DNA from: Nannochloropsis oceanica | Taxonomy: Eukaryota; Sar; Eustigmatophyceae; Eustigmatales; Monodopsidaceae | DNA length: 64,000 nt | Direction: 5' to 3' | Assembly: GCA_004519485.1 (NCBI GenBank) | Contig: CP038112.1 | Coordinates: forward strand, 868,001 to 932,000 | In this document: positions 1 to 12,479 of the stretch, piece by piece | Numbering within the stretch: the stretch's first letter is position 1 | Layout: each line of letters begins with the position of its first letter | Notes under the pieces: generated by a model | What the model was told of the DNA's origin: nothing | The model's database searches: none | What the model saw: the letters and a program-made list of their open reading frames with translations, nothing else | Position numbers and translations under genes: made by a program

Positions 1-2902
1 AAAAATTGGCAACCTTTCAACCCATGTGCCCAGCGCACATTTTTCTACTAGTTGTTTCAAGGCGCAGATGGGTAAGAAAATCATATGGCATGGAAAAGGA
101 GCGTAGGTTTTAACGTTGACATGGACTCTCGTGCGTGTGGAGTATGGGATCTCTCCTCTCCCAAGAGCCGAAGAGCCGAGGGCCCAGCCGAGACGGTAGA
201 ACAACCTTCTGTTGCTTTTGGGGCCCTTGTCCCGTGGAATTACCCTCCTTGTACTTGGCCTCCTTCGTTTACTTCATTAGCCTTGGCTCAGCCATTTTCG
301 AACCTAGCCTCTCTTGCTTCTGTGGTTGTGTGCAAGGTGTCAGGGTATGGCTGTGCCTGGCATATAGCTATGCTACCCTTCCCGCCTCCTTAGCTGGTCG
401 GGACTGATGTCAGCTGTGCTGGCCTTCTTTTATTCCCATGCCGAAAATTCCGGGATCTTTGTGGTACCAGGTGTAATTTCATGTCGGGATCGGGAAATGA
501 ACAAACCACTTCTCATTTCTACCATGACATTTGAGATGGCTTTTATGCTCGACTCCTTGGAACAGAGAATAGTAGGCGTAATAGGCGTAATCCCCACCTC
601 AGCCACCACGGGAAATTGATCTCGGACATGGACTCCTCTTTGGATGCCTCTCCCGGTCATGGAGGCTGACCAGTATAGTCGAAGTCGCCTCAGCTTGTAA
701 GTCTCCACATGTATTTTCAGGACTTTTCATGTCTTCACGGAATTTGTACCTCTGCGCACGGGAAGAAAGCGAAGAGGTGACGCGGGTAAGATGGTGCGGA
801 GAAATTGTAGAAATAGATGGCGGTAGAGAGCAGATGAGGCTGCGAGGACGAACGAACATAGAAGGAAATGGATTTCCTTTGCCCAAAAAAAAGAAGGAAA
901 TGGATGAACATCAGGTGATACCCTCTGCCTCCTCAAACATGAGAAAAAGAGGACGATTTTCAAGCTAAAGGTAACTAGTCCTCGGAATAAGCAGCATACT
1001 ATCGATTGTTACCTACGGAAATCCTTTTCGGGGAGAAGAGCACTTTTGCCTGCTATGTTCTTGAAATTTTGATGCTAGAAAAGTTGATTCCATGAGGAGG
1101 ATCCTGTGATTTACCTTCAATGTGTGATGACGATAAGGGTCAATATACAGACACGCAAGAATAGTGTTGATCTGCACTTTTCTTGAAGCAGTTGAAAGAG
1201 TCGATTGAGGGAAAGAAGAAAAAGTATGGCTGCATGTCTGACCATGAGTATCGTACATCATTGAGGTGCAGAACTCCATCCAACGAGAAAATGAAGTTCG
1301 TAGATGCATGTCAGAGCTATTTTGCAGTGCACGAATACGACGCCCGATTCTCGCACTCATAGGAGTGAGCGGCTCGACCTCTAGCAGTACAAACTCTGGA
1401 GCTCCTGGTGGGGATTTCTTCTCCTTTTTATTTTCATCTTATAATATTTCAACGATTTGCTTTTTGTTGTTTTTCCACTTTTTTTGGGGGGGCATCATGG
1501 CATAATCTGCTACATTCTATGGAGTGAACTAGGACGCGTTCAAGTATGATGACGTAGCTGATGTATGATGGCGATGGAGGAGGTAAAGTTGGGATTGGCG
1601 GTGGAAGAGTTGCCGTTAGTGGCTTTTGTGGTGCGCATGTCGGTGGTATTGGTGTGGGTGACATCAATGGTCCGTCGTCAGCACTCCTCGGCGAGTGGAG
1701 GTTGGCGCCAAAATCGAGGACTGTGCCCAGCATGCATGACCCATACACCCAGCTTCGAAAGCCTCGAAGGCTCTCGACACGGGTCACGTAAGTAGATCTG
1801 AGCGCTCTGCCCATTGGGGCGTGATACAGTGTCAGCTAGCTTTGTCATGCGCCTTTTTTTTTTTTGGCATTCTTGGAGGGTACCCGCACAGGCCGCTTGG
1901 ACTGGTCCGAAGTAGTTGTAGCTGCGACAAATGCTAGCATCCGCTTTTGCACAGAAAGCAAGAAAGAAGTAAATACGACAACCTGTTAGGGTTAACAAAA
2001 ACGTGTCGTACGTTGTCCCCCACCATTGGTCTGTGTCTTGATCGAGAAGAAGAACACACTCGACGCCAGTGTTCAACATCATACTGACGGTCCGCGCGCG
2101 CGACCGAGCCCTCAGTTTGAGGCACGGAGCGCACGATATATTGAAAGTTCTGTTCCACCAAAACGGGACGCACACCTCATCATGAACACAAACGTGTTTC
2201 AAACTGCAATGCCAAGCATGCTTTAGTCCAGTCTTTGTCCAGGCTCCTTAACCTTTGTTTTATCAAAGTGTCAAGACCCGTCGGCAGACCGTGATAGCGC
2301 CAGAGCCCGTTCACTATTCGAAAATATTCGCGAGTGCGTACGCCCCTTGAGGCCTACGGCCATCCTCCCATGCACCCATCTTTTGAGGTGCATTAGGTAT
2401 CTTCGGAGAATCCTTCATTGCTGTTGACTTCTCAGACAAACTGTACGTGCGTCTGTCGTTGTCCTTTCGAAAACCGATGCAAATGCCTTCCTCTTTCGTT
2501 CCTCCGAGACCTGACAGTCGCTCTCGCTTCACAAAGCATATTAAGCGGCATGGACGTAACAGTGTCTGGCTTCCTTCGCAATGAATTCTTTTATATGTCC
2601 ATGTTGCACAAGAACTCCTTCCAAATGGCAGTACGCCTCCTCTTATGTGTGTGTAGTACACACGTAAGTGCGTGCGTGTAATCGGCCTCTTGTCTTGTCC
2701 AAGTTGGAGCGCTTTATTGATGTGGTTTTCCTCTTGATGGCACAGACGACTCCTAACCGCTTCTCAACTCACTCCACTGCATCCACACACTCCCACCAAA
2801 GATTACGACACAAGTATGTGCAAGCCAATACTAAAACTGAGTGCCGGCGGTCGCTGTCCAGGATCAATGGGCAACACCGAGCGCAGGCAAAGGAGGAGGA
2901 TA

Positions 2903-2933
<31 letters not shown>

Positions 2934-3275
2934 CAGGTGCGTATGTCCTTCCAGCGGGACGGCGGCATCTAAGTAAAGACCTTAATCCAGGCACCAGGAC
3001 CGTAAACTCTGCGCAACGATGTCACGCACCAACAAACACACACTTATACATGAACACATCGCACAGAGGAAGAGGAGGCCCTGCTCCTGCTCCTCAGTCT
3101 CCCTCATGTGACGGGCGTCACCGTGACAACCCCGAGCAATTGCAGCGACAGTCTCATCTGCGCTTCTCGCCATCATCCATGTCCCATATCTTCTCCTCCC
3201 TTGGCTTCTCAGCCGTCTGCCGCCCGCTTGTATGGGCATCGTGCTGGGTAAGTGCCAGTGGTGATGGTGGTATCA

Positions 3276-3352
3276 GTAGTTGTAGTAGTAGTATTATTAG
3301 TAGTAATGGTAATAGTAGTAGTAATAGTAGTAACTGCAGCAATAGTAGTAGC

Positions 3353-3408
<56 letters not shown>

Positions 3409-3490
3409 TAGTTGTTGTTGTTGTAGTTGTAGTAGTAGTAGTAGTAGTAGTAGTAACAGTAGTAGTAGCAGTAGTAGTAGCAGCAGCAGC

Positions 3491-3558
<68 letters not shown>

Positions 3559-3563
3559 CAGTG
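3276..3563. repeat. AGT trinucleotide microsatellite
   Basis: Nearly 290 bases of AGT/GTA units with scattered AGC, AAT and TTG interruptions. It reads as poly-Ser, poly-Val or poly-Thr on different frames, so the long homopolymeric open frames over it are artefacts of the repeat. Confidence 0.95.
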
Positions 3564-3570
3564 GGGCTTT

Positions 3571-3691
3571 TTAACACTATTATTACTTCCATTTCCTCAC
3601 TGTGATTCATGAGGCCGAAACCTCAGACGTTTTAAATACTATTATCACTTCCATTTCCGCACTGTGATTCACGAGGCCGAAAATACAGACG
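3571..3691. repeat. Two-copy tandem duplication, about 62 bp unit
   Basis: The block around 3573 (AACACTATTATTACTTCC, ending GAGGCCGAAACCTCAGACG) recurs at about 3635 (AATACTATTATCACTTCC, ending GAGGCCGAAAATACAGACG) with a handful of substitutions. It directly abuts the AGT microsatellite. Confidence 0.85.
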
Positions 3692-3758
3692 GTATACCCG
3701 CGCAACAGAGCCTTGGTCTGTTGATGTATTAGGCCTCCGTCTCTCGGAGTGAATCTTC

Positions 3759-3908
3759 ATGTGTTCTCTCTGCTTTATGTCATCAACGGGTGGACAGCTG
3801 CCTCATCTGTCTCGCTCTCTATCGTTTGCTATGACTCATCTCCTTCCCTCTATCTCTGCATTCCCACACAATGGCAGCACGTCTTCATCCTCCATCGCCA
3901 ACACCCTA

Positions 3909-3939
<31 letters not shown>

Positions 3940-5880
3940 GTAGCAGCAGCAGCGCAAGTATGTTTCATTCTCCTCCTCCCACCCGAGCAGCCTCCGCCGC
4001 CTTCCTTCTCCTTCCTCCTCCTCCTCCACTCAAGGAGGAGGTCTGGACGGAGGACGAGGATGAGGGAGGGGAAACGGATCAATGTACGGCCATGACGAGC
4101 AGCGAGGAGGAGAATGATGACGGGATGGAGGAAGAGGAAATGGGCATGTATTTTAGCGAGGCAGAAGACTGTGACGAGAGGGAAGAGGAAGTAGGAATGC
4201 ATTTTAGCGATGCGCTAAGTGGTGACGAGGAGGAAGGAGAGGAGGAGGAGGAGGAGGAGGAGGAGGAGGAGGAGGAGGTGGTGATGAAGCGGCCCGATGG
4301 CTCGCTGCTTCTTCTTTCTGACTCTCGATGGACTCGATCGGGGCACAAGCGGGAAAGGCAAGGAGGGTGGATGCCCTTTTCCCCGACTCCTTCGCTTGCA
4401 ATTTCGGGGAGGGAGGGGCAGAGGGAGGGAGAAAGGGAGGAAGGACTGTTTTTGGTACCCACCACGATGACGGCAGCGTTGGAGTTAAACGTGTGTGATC
4501 AATGCGTGATGCTAACAGAGGTGAGGGAGGGAGGGAGGGAAGATAGGGGGTCGAGAAGGAAGAGCTTTAAAAATGTTACTTCTCAACATTAGTGTTATTC
4601 ATGTTTCTCTCCCTCTCTCCCTCCCCCTTTCTCCCTCCCTCCCTCCCTCCCTTCCCCCCTCGCTAGGTCACTTGCCCCTTTCGGGTATTACATGCCAACA
4701 AGCAGTTCACGATCACCACTGGCTTCCACTTGCATGAGATAGCCGGACGCGGCCCCGGTGAAGTTCTGGTGGTAGGTGCCGGGGGAGGGAGGGGTGGTGT
4801 GATGGGTGAGGGGGAATATGTATGGGAGGTAGGGCATAGTGTGATGGTGTGTGCCTTTCCCCCCACTATAGCGACTTGTCCATTTGAAATACTTTTATTC
4901 TTTTATTCTTCATACTATGCAGTCAAGCACTAGTCACTTATTTATCTGTATATTTATTTTGTTTTGTTAATCACTTTTGTTCGTTTATTGTTTTTATTTT
5001 CATTGTATGAATACATTATATTTATGCTTATATATAAATATTGTCTCCATACAATGTGAATAAAATCTATATTTATATATACATATAAATATATTGTATT
5101 CATACAAGTAAATGAAATCAATACATATATATGTTGAGATTGAAATTGATGCGGTGAATTCATGTATGATTTCGTACTTTCCTACAGGGGCCTGATTCGG
5201 ACGTGGTCTCTTTCCAGGCGGCGATGGAGGAGGCAGCAACCACTGGATTTGCACGGGGGAGGACGGTAAGGAGCAAGGAGAGGAAGGGAAGGAGGGGAGA
5301 AAGGGAAGGAGAGGAGGAAGAAGATAGAAGGGTGGAAGGGGGGCAGGAAAAGATTAGACTGTATGCTGTATGTTTTTCGTATTAGTGCATAAAGATTAGT
5401 GCATCCGTGCACTCCCCCCTCCCTCCCCCCCTACCCATATACCCAATTCAGGTTTCCTACACCCGCGACGGCCGTCCCTTCACCCACTCCTATCGTGCCG
5501 TTCCGATCCTTAGCCACCCCTGCCCTACCTCCAGGTATATCCCCTCCCTTTTCCCGTTCTCCCTCCCTCTTTCCTTCTCTCCCTCCCCTTTGACATAAAT
5601 CTTAAATTTCGTAGCTTTCTAATTACTCCCTCCCTCCCTCCCTCCCTCCCTCCCTCCCTCCCTCCCCTTTTACCTCATCTGTCGCAGTGCGCCCGCTCCA
5701 AACAAGCAGCTGCCGGGGAACACACAAGGACGAGGTGGAAGGCGGGAGGGAAGGGGAGGCAGAGGAGGGTGCGTGTTAAGGATGACTCACTTGCTCTGGA
5801 CCATGAAGGTGGAGACAGAGAGGAGGGAGGGAGGGAGGGAGGGAGGGGAGGAGGAAGGGATTTTGACGGGCTGTATGTAA
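3759..5880 (+). CDS. PAS-domain protein with acidic N-terminal region
   Basis: Five exons join in phase: 3759-4520, 4667-4771, 5188-5265, 5452-5534 and 5688-5880. The first exon encodes a low-complexity stretch with Ser runs and a long Glu/Asp-rich region. Exons 2-4 encode a PAS fold: the segment CPFRVLHANKQFTITTGF, then HLHEIAGR, then GPDSDVVSFQAAMEEA, following the usual PAS order (strands A-B, helices, the E-I-x-G-R turn, then the connector). The cysteine that binds flavin in LOV domains (NCRFLQ context) is absent; the place is taken by RGPGEVLVV, so a photoactive LOV domain is unlikely. PAS domains sense ligands or mediate dimerisation; what this one binds cannot be told. The start is uncertain, since several in-frame ATGs follow the first. 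The last exon is fixed only by its acceptor and open phase. The large intron 4772-5187 is AT-rich, unlike most introns here. Confidence 0.65.
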
Positions 5881-7240
5881 CCTCGGCGCGATTTGTGTGA
5901 CTCTTTCATGTAGGGGACAAATATTTTTGGGGAGGGAAGGAGGAAAGGGAAAATTTTTCTCGGTGGTTTTGAGATGGGAAGGGTGAAGAGGGAGAAGGGA
6001 TATATGCATGCGGACGCTGCACGCCTGATAAGGGGAGCTCTGAACCTCTGATTCTCTTCTTCCATTCTTCCTTTTCTCCCGCGTCGTCTTGTCATTGTGA
6101 GGGTAACATCCGCACATTGTCTTTTTATTCATGTTTTCAAATTTTCAAATTTTTGGGTAACGATGACGTTTCGGTGCCAGGTGCAGTTTACCTGACAAGT
6201 CTGAGCCGTTGACTGCCAGGGGTTTCCGCGTTCACATTTACATCAATTTTGGTGGGCGACAAAAAAGGAAGAGGAAGGGAGAATGACAATGCAATATAGA
6301 AGGAGGAGAAGATTCGACCAAGAAAAAGATAGGAGGAAAAGAACAGGACGAATAAAAAGAGAAAGATATTAAGAAGAGAATAATAAGAGGAGAATAAGGA
6401 GAAGTGCAAAATTTAGGAGAAAAGAATAAAGAGAAGAGAAAGAATAGGGAAAAAAGGTAAGAAAAGAGGACCAAGAGGAAGAAGAAGAAGAAGAGTTGTT
6501 AGGATGAAGAAGAAGAAGAAGAAGAAGAGTTAGGAAGAAGAAAAAGAAGAACAACAAAATGGGAAGGAGGATGAGAGAAGTCAAGTGAGAGGAAGAAGAC
6601 AAATACGAGATCGAGAGAAGAACGGATGGGGGGATGGGAGAGATAACAACCGCGAAGAAGAAAGGAGGGAGGGCTCAAAAGAAGGAATGAAATGTAAGTC
6701 TCAGCGAAAGCCATGATATAGGACGAGCGAGGGGCCCACCGATGTAACAGCTTTTCAAAAAATACTGGCTTTGTCAATCTTCCCCTCCCTCCCTCCCTGC
6801 CCTCCTCATTACGTGACTTTTGTGCCTGCCGTGTATCGCTCTCCGGCTCCTCTCTCGCCTTTATCCATCCCTCCTTTACTCCCTACCTCTCTCTCGTCCC
6901 CTTCCATGCTTCTCCTCCCTTGCAAAGAATCACTACCACGGCAGGCTGCTGCTCGAACGACCTCCGTAGCAGCAGCAGTCGTAGCAGCAGCAGCAGCAGC
7001 AGCAGTCCCTTCTCTGAACGTTGTTCCAAACATATACACACACATACACACAAGCTTACATGCACCTACTGCTTTCATACCCTGACGCCACTTCACTCAT
7101 TTGTATTCAATTCTCAGTGTTTCTTGCTCCCTCGTCTTTCACTCACTCACACGTAGGGGAGATCGTGTGTTGTGTGTCGTGTCACTCCCTCTACTTTTCC
7201 TCAAATGTCGGCTCCCTCCCTCCCTCCTTCCCGCTCTCCC
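5881..7240. other. Intergenic, purine-rich tract, no gene seen
   Basis: From about 6255 to 6680 the plus strand is almost only A and G (GAAGAAG and GGAGGA motifs), giving long but meaningless frames on the opposite strand. Around 6960-7010 there is a short CAG/GCA run. I see no exon with recognisable protein sequence. The 3' untranslated ends of the convergent flanking genes probably lie here. Confidence 0.45.
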
Positions 7241-9167
7241 TCAAGGAACCGCCCCTCGGGCAGCAGCTGCTGTCCTCTCTTCCTCTGTAGCGGGTTGCCC
7301 CTGTGGCCCATATGCTCGCAGCTGACGTGCCACCTAAGGAGGGAAAACGAACGGTAGGGAGGTAGGTAGGTAGGGAGGGAGGGAGGGAGGGAGGGAGGGA
7401 GGGAGGGAGGGAGGAAGGGAGGAAGGGAGAAAGGGAGGAAGGAAAAAGGGGAAGAAAGGAGGAAGGGAGGAAAGGAGGGAGGGAGGGGGGGGGAGGGAGG
7501 GAGGAAAGGAGGGAGGGAGGGGGGAGAAGTTGTCTGGTCGGCCTGTAAAGGCTGACGAGCGCCCTTGGAGAATGGAAGAAGAAGGGAGGGAGGGTCGGAG
7601 GGAGGGATGGAGGGAAGGTGGTGGTAACGAAGAGAGGATACGGACAGGGCGGTGAAATGGAGGGAGGGAAGGAGGGAGGGAGGGAGGAAGGACAAGCAAT
7701 AATGTACCTCTGTGGAAACACATTTTTGGAGCTTGTTGTCATCGATGGCAGGAGGAGGAGGAGGAGGAGCAGCAGCAGCAGCAGTAAGAGGTTGAAGGAC
7801 AGGACCAAGAAGAGCTAGGAAGAGAGGGAAGAGGGGAGGGAGGAAGGGAGGGGGACAAGGAGGGAGGGAGGGAGGGAGGGGAGAGGAGAGAATGTGAGGC
7901 CAAAATAAACAGCCCAGACCATCCCGCCCTCCTTCTTTTCTCCCCTTCATCCCTTCTTCTCACTCTCCCTGATCCGATCCCTTCACTCACCAGCCCCCTC
8001 CTCTTTCATCAGGTCCCTGAAGACCTGGCGAACGTCTTCCTTATTAATCTACGTGCAAGGAGGACGAAGGGGAGGGAGGGGAGTGTGAAGGAGCGAGAAA
8101 CGCCGGCACGGAGGGAGAGTGATGGACGAAAGGAGGAAAGCCGGGATGTATCAAAGATGACGGGAGAAGGGGGACAGAGAGAGGATGCAGGGAGGGAGGG
8201 AGGGAGGGTGGGAGGGAGGGAGGGGCGTACCTTGGGTGATGGCCCTTGCCTGCGCCCTCGGCCATGCCCTTGGGTCTGGCTCTCCATCGTCTCCACCACG
8301 ATCTTGCGGACTTCCCTCTCGCTGAGTCTTTAAGGGGAGCGAAAGAAGAGTCCAGGGACGGAGGGGAGGTAGCGGAAGAGGGATAAGGATTGTTATAATG
8401 CCACCACAACAAGACATCTCCCTCCTCTTCCCTTCCTTCCTTCCCTTCCCTCTCCCCCTTCCCCTCTCGCGATCGACTCACCCTTGCATTTGCACGATCT
8501 GCTTCAATTCATAAATGGCGGGAAAGGACAGGGACAATACGACGGCGGCTACAACCAGGAACAGGAGGGTGAATAAGGAGGGGAAGCACGAGGACGAGGA
8601 TGAGGCAGAGGTGGAGCAAGGGGTAGGCGCGGGCTTGCTTCCCTCTGACACAGCAGCCACCGCGTGACTCACACCGCCGCGCTTGATGGGCGCAGCAGGC
8701 GCCTTCGGTGCCTATGTGGAGGAAGGGAGGGACGCAGGAAGGGATGGGCGGACAGAGGGAGGGATGAGATGATTCCCTGAGATTGGCATCGCCTTGTCTG
8801 AGCAACTGGTCAGGCAAGAGAGAAATTTTCGCTTCTTCCTCGATATGCATGCGTCTGGATTTTAATGTTCACCATATCTATCGGGCTTTCATACGCCAGT
8901 CCAGGCTGGCACATCGGCATGATTTTGGTGGGAGGTGACCGGCCGTGGGGGAAAAGGAGCCGGCCCTCTATTCCCAAGCCCCGTCATCTCATTAGCTATT
9001 CTCCTTCCTTTTTCTTTTCTTACCCTGGGTTTCTCGGGCGTGCAAGGCATCGGCATTGCAGCCGCTCCTCCTCCGTTTCCCCTTTTTTTCACTTCACCGG
9101 CGCCACCTTCCTCATTGATGCCGCTGCTCCTGCCACCCGCCACCACAGTCCTTCGTCCAGCGGCCAT
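7241..9167 (-). CDS. Predicted single-pass membrane protein, family unknown
   Basis: Minus-strand exons 9024-9167, 8482-8711, 8231-8327 and 7991-8048 join with consistent phase. The start at 9167 (MAAGRRTVVAGG) opens a Gly/Ala-rich N-terminus. The second exon carries Pro/Ala- and Ser-rich sequence followed by one clear membrane segment (FTLLFLVVAAVVLSLSF), then a basic/amphipathic part (LSEREVRKIVVETMES) and INKEDVRQVFRDLMKEEGA. A probable last exon at 7241-7333 (VARQLRAYGPQGQPATEEE, stop TGA) fits by composition. The piece linking it, near 7700-7745, lacks a clean AG acceptor, so the C-terminus is unresolved. The topology suggests an organelle or ER anchor with a soluble C-terminal region. 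I do not recognise the family. Confidence 0.5.
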
Positions 9168-9706
9168 GGGTGGTTGATAGATATGTAGCCTAGAGGTAGC
9201 GAAGGGGAAGGAAAATAAGGATACGCTTGCATATCAACAACTCGGCATAGCGGGCCATATTGGGGTCAGGTGTCCAATCCCGGGGGCGTCAAGGGACTCG
9301 GACGGGCTTGAACACGGAAAGTGTCAGTGAGCGGGTGAACCAGCCAAGCTCAGGCAATTTATTTTCTTTCGGAGTTCTTACGTCAAAACGCTGGATAGAG
9401 TGGGTGCGCATCGGATGAGTCGAGTGTAAATAAAAGGCAACTTCATTCAAGATGTGGAAAAAGTAGCTTCTCTGCATCTTGTGCTCGGCCGGTGGGCGTT
9501 TGGTTTAAGCGAAAATCGACAAACATCACATCGAGCACTTTTTGCATTGCAGGAGCTTTTGTACAGTGTTTATGCGCTCAATACTTCCCACGCACGACAC
9601 ATGAAACGCAAGGCACCTGGAAAAGTTCAATTTGTTTCTTTCGCTCGCCATTACCTAAGCTCTTTCCTTTCTTACTCCATCCCTCCCTTTCCTTCTTCCC
9701 CTCCCT
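9168..9706. other. Short intergenic region, no gene seen
   Basis: Lies between two minus-strand genes: the 3' end of the reductase gene at 9707 and the start of the membrane protein gene at 9167. It should hold the promoter of the latter. No motif stands out. Confidence 0.5.
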
Positions 9707-11694
9707 CTATCGCTCCTTGTTGTACTTGATGAAATCGGGTAGCCAATGTGCGATGCCCGCAAAAACTTGAACCATGGCGTTATATGCCAAGGGAGCAGTC
9801 CCCGCCCTCACGAGCACAGCAAACGCGCCCTACAGGAAAGAAAAAAAGACAGAGGAAGGCAGAGAGGGAGAGGGGAAGGGAGGGAGACGGGACAGACACC
9901 TGATGAGCAGATGAGCAGGAAAGAAAGGAGGGATGGAGGGGAGAGAATTTAGAGAAGAAGATGGCTTACCTGGTCATACCAATGGCAGCGGCCGATGCCA
10001 CTGAAGATTTGGGAAGGAAGCTCATCGGGCGCTACAGCCGTCTTCTTGACCTACAAAAAAGGAAAGAGGACACGGTGTTGTGGTTGGCAAAGGCTGACAT
10101 CGAGAGTGTGATATACACGGCCTTGTCCACATACAAGAAGAGGGGACCAAAACAACGAAAGGGATGAAGCAGCATCGAGAAAGGAGGAAGGGAAGGAGGG
10201 CGGGTGGTGGGGGACAAAAGGGGAGGAGGAGCACGGACGTACCATGTCAAGCATCTCCATCTTGTGCGTCTTGTCGTAGAAGCGGGAGGCGACGGGCGAG
10301 GGGTGAACGCTCATGACGTCAATGCCTAGAGAGGAGAGGCGGAGTGAGAGGAAGTAGTGAGAGGAGGAGTGGTCTGGCTGAGAGAGGGATTGGTGGTGGT
10401 AGGAAAGGAGGGAGGAAGGGAGGAAAGGAGGGAGGGAGGGAGGGAGGGAGGGAGGAAGCAGAGCAGATGTACCTCGACTCTTGACTTCCACGGCCAAGCA
10501 GGCGGCAAACTGGGACAGAAAGGCCTTGGTCGCCCCGTACCTGGAAAAGGATCCAGAGAGAGTGTGTGAGGAAAGGAGAGGGGGGAGGAGGAGAAGAGAG
10601 GGAGGGGCAGGAAGGAGGGAAGGAGAGAAGGAATCGGAGTACGTACATGGAGGAGAAGGGTGAGGGCATGTAGCCCGAGACGGAGGATGTAAAGACGATG
10701 CAGCCGGGCAGCTTTTTCTGAGAAAAATATGGTTAAAAAGGCAGAAGAAAGGGGAAGGGATGAGCAATATACTCAAAAATATTATTGCATGCGTCTGTCT
10801 GATAAAGGGTGGAGGGAGGAAGCAAGGGAGGGAGGGAGGGAGTATACCTGGATCATCTTCTGCAAAAAGTGGTGGGTAACGGCAACCGCGGCGGTGGCGT
10901 TACACTCGACGTTGGCCAGCTGTTTCTCCAACGGCTGGGAGTCGAAAAATCCCGTGAGGATATACCTGAGAGAAGATAGGGAAAGAGAAGGGGAGGGGAG
11001 GTCGGCAAGAGACAGGCCGTGAACTTCCTATGAGGGCAGAAAGGGGAAGGAAAGAAGGCAGGAGAGGATTCGAAGGGCGAAAGAAAGTGATCGCCACCCA
11101 CCCGGCATTGTTGAAGATTATCTGTACGTCGATATCCTTGGTGGCGGTGATGATCTTGGGAAGATAGGCCTGGCCGGGGGAAAAGAGGGCCCCGACGGCG
11201 CGGAACTCCTGTTGTGTTTCAAGGGCGGGGAGGGATAGAGGGAAGGAGGGAAGGAGGGAGAGTCAACATTGGCACAAATCAGATTTGTTTGCACAGTAAT
11301 CAATCGCCAACATTCCTTTTTCTCTATCCCTTTCCTTTGCTCCCTGGCTTCTCGTCTATGGTACACGCAAACCACCTACTTGTTTGGGGAAGGCCGCCTT
11401 GAGCTCCTTGACCGTGTTCTTGAGCAAATCGTCATCAATCGAAACCACACACACGTTCAGCCCTTGCAATGCCAGCCGGTCGACGATAGCACGCCCGATG
11501 CCAGAGGATCCACCCGTGACAAGGGCCCACTGAGCTTGGTACTTTTTTTTAAGGTCCTGCGGGCCAAGCACTTTCATGACGAGCAGGGGTAGGAAGTAAG
11601 TTACACACCACATGACGGTGGGGGCTGCGACTGCCATGATAGCCACGAGTACAAACCCGGGAATGGAATGATTTTCAGAGAGGCAGCACGTCAT
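9707..11694 (-). CDS. ER-type short-chain dehydrogenase (3-ketoacyl-CoA reductase / 17-beta-HSD12-like)
   Basis: Eight exons close in phase to 321 residues: 11380-11694, 11102-11208, 10848-10965, 10647-10717, 10473-10540, 10243-10325, 9970-10050 and 9707-9829. Residues about 12-40 form an N-terminal hydrophobic anchor. The Rossmann motif TGGSSGIG lies at 60-67, NNAG at 138-141, and the catalytic pair is Ser192 in SSVSG and Tyr205/Lys209 in YGATK, with the usual 13-residue Ser-Tyr spacing. Length and anchor match the microsomal 3-ketoacyl-CoA reductases of very-long-chain fatty-acid elongation and the related hydroxysteroid dehydrogenases (family knowledge). Substrate cannot be told apart here. 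The C-terminus ends KYNKER, which could weakly serve ER retention. It is divergently transcribed from a thioesterase gene, so both neighbours act on acyl-CoA-type or acyl-carrier substrates. Joint regulation is a guess. Confidence 0.85.
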
Positions 11695-12479
11695 GGTTTC
11701 AATGTGCGTGGCTGTATGTATGTGTGGTGGTGTGGGGAAAAGTATCGGTGTTGGTGGCTGGATGAAGAAAGAAGAAGCTTGCGTTGTCTATTGGGAAGGG
11801 GATCGGCGTAAAGTGGGGCTGTGAGGACCAAACCGGCGTGACGCTGGCTTGGAGTGTGATGGATTGCTTGCGAGAATCTTCTGGTGAGTGTTGTGAGATG
11901 CTTTACCGAAGCTGGCTTGTCATCTCTTGATTGTTCCTGAGCTTTTCTGCCCTCCCAACGGGCAAGCAGACGTTTTCCACTTGTTCTTTTGCAACAATTT
12001 CACCTACGCCACACGCTACTACTCCAAATAGACCCAACAGGTGGCAACGACCCTGAAATCGCTGGGATTTATAAGTTTTTTTGGTGTCAATTTGCCGGCC
12101 ACCGGGTTAGGACATGGTCGCCTTCGCTTTCAACCGTCGTGCCGTCCCGATCAGTGTGTCCGGTCCAAGCCTCTGTTGGGGTCACTGCCTCTTTAGCCCA
12201 CGACCCCGGAGCCTCTAATTCTTATCCTATGTGCAAGCACAGCTCTTACCCAGTTCTCCCTAACTGACCCATCCTGCCACCAAATATTTATGTGTGCATA
12301 CCTAACTCATTGTTTCTCCATGCTATAAGTATTCGTATTTTCCGCCAGCCAGGCACAGGAAGAACCACCCGGGTCCCGATACCCAGCCGTATTTATGTCG
12401 CGCTATCCACTCTGCTACGTCTTCATCTCCTTTTTCCCTCCCCTCCCGCACACTCAGGCTCCACTCTCCCCCAAACAAA
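11695..12479. promoter_or_regulatory. Shared upstream region of divergent reductase and thioesterase genes
   Basis: The 785 bases separate the two start codons (11694 minus, 12480 plus) and contain no coding signal. It must carry both promoters and 5' leaders. No conserved promoter element could be picked out by eye. Confidence 0.5.

Larger units (their letters stand above)
1..3758. other. Left-end region with no gene recognised
   Basis: No open frame here resembles a known family or can be joined to neighbours with consistent splice phase. The frames present are short and use ordinary intergenic-looking sequence. The right third holds simple repeats, listed separately: CAG units near 2902-2935, AGT units at 3276-3563 and a 62-bp duplication at 3571-3691. 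A gene with many short exons could still be hidden, for instance on the minus strand around 1013-1360, where a 115-codon frame has a fairly normal composition but no recognisable motif. Confidence 0.4.

Noticed and set aside
3209-3610. Long Ser, Thr or Val homopolymer frames on both strands
   Set aside because: They are the AGT microsatellite read in different phases, with no other coding evidence.
7191-7950. Long Pro/Ser-Leu frames over CCCT repeats, seen throughout the window
   Set aside because: (CCCT)n and (GGGA)n tracts have no stops in several phases. These frames cover introns of real genes.
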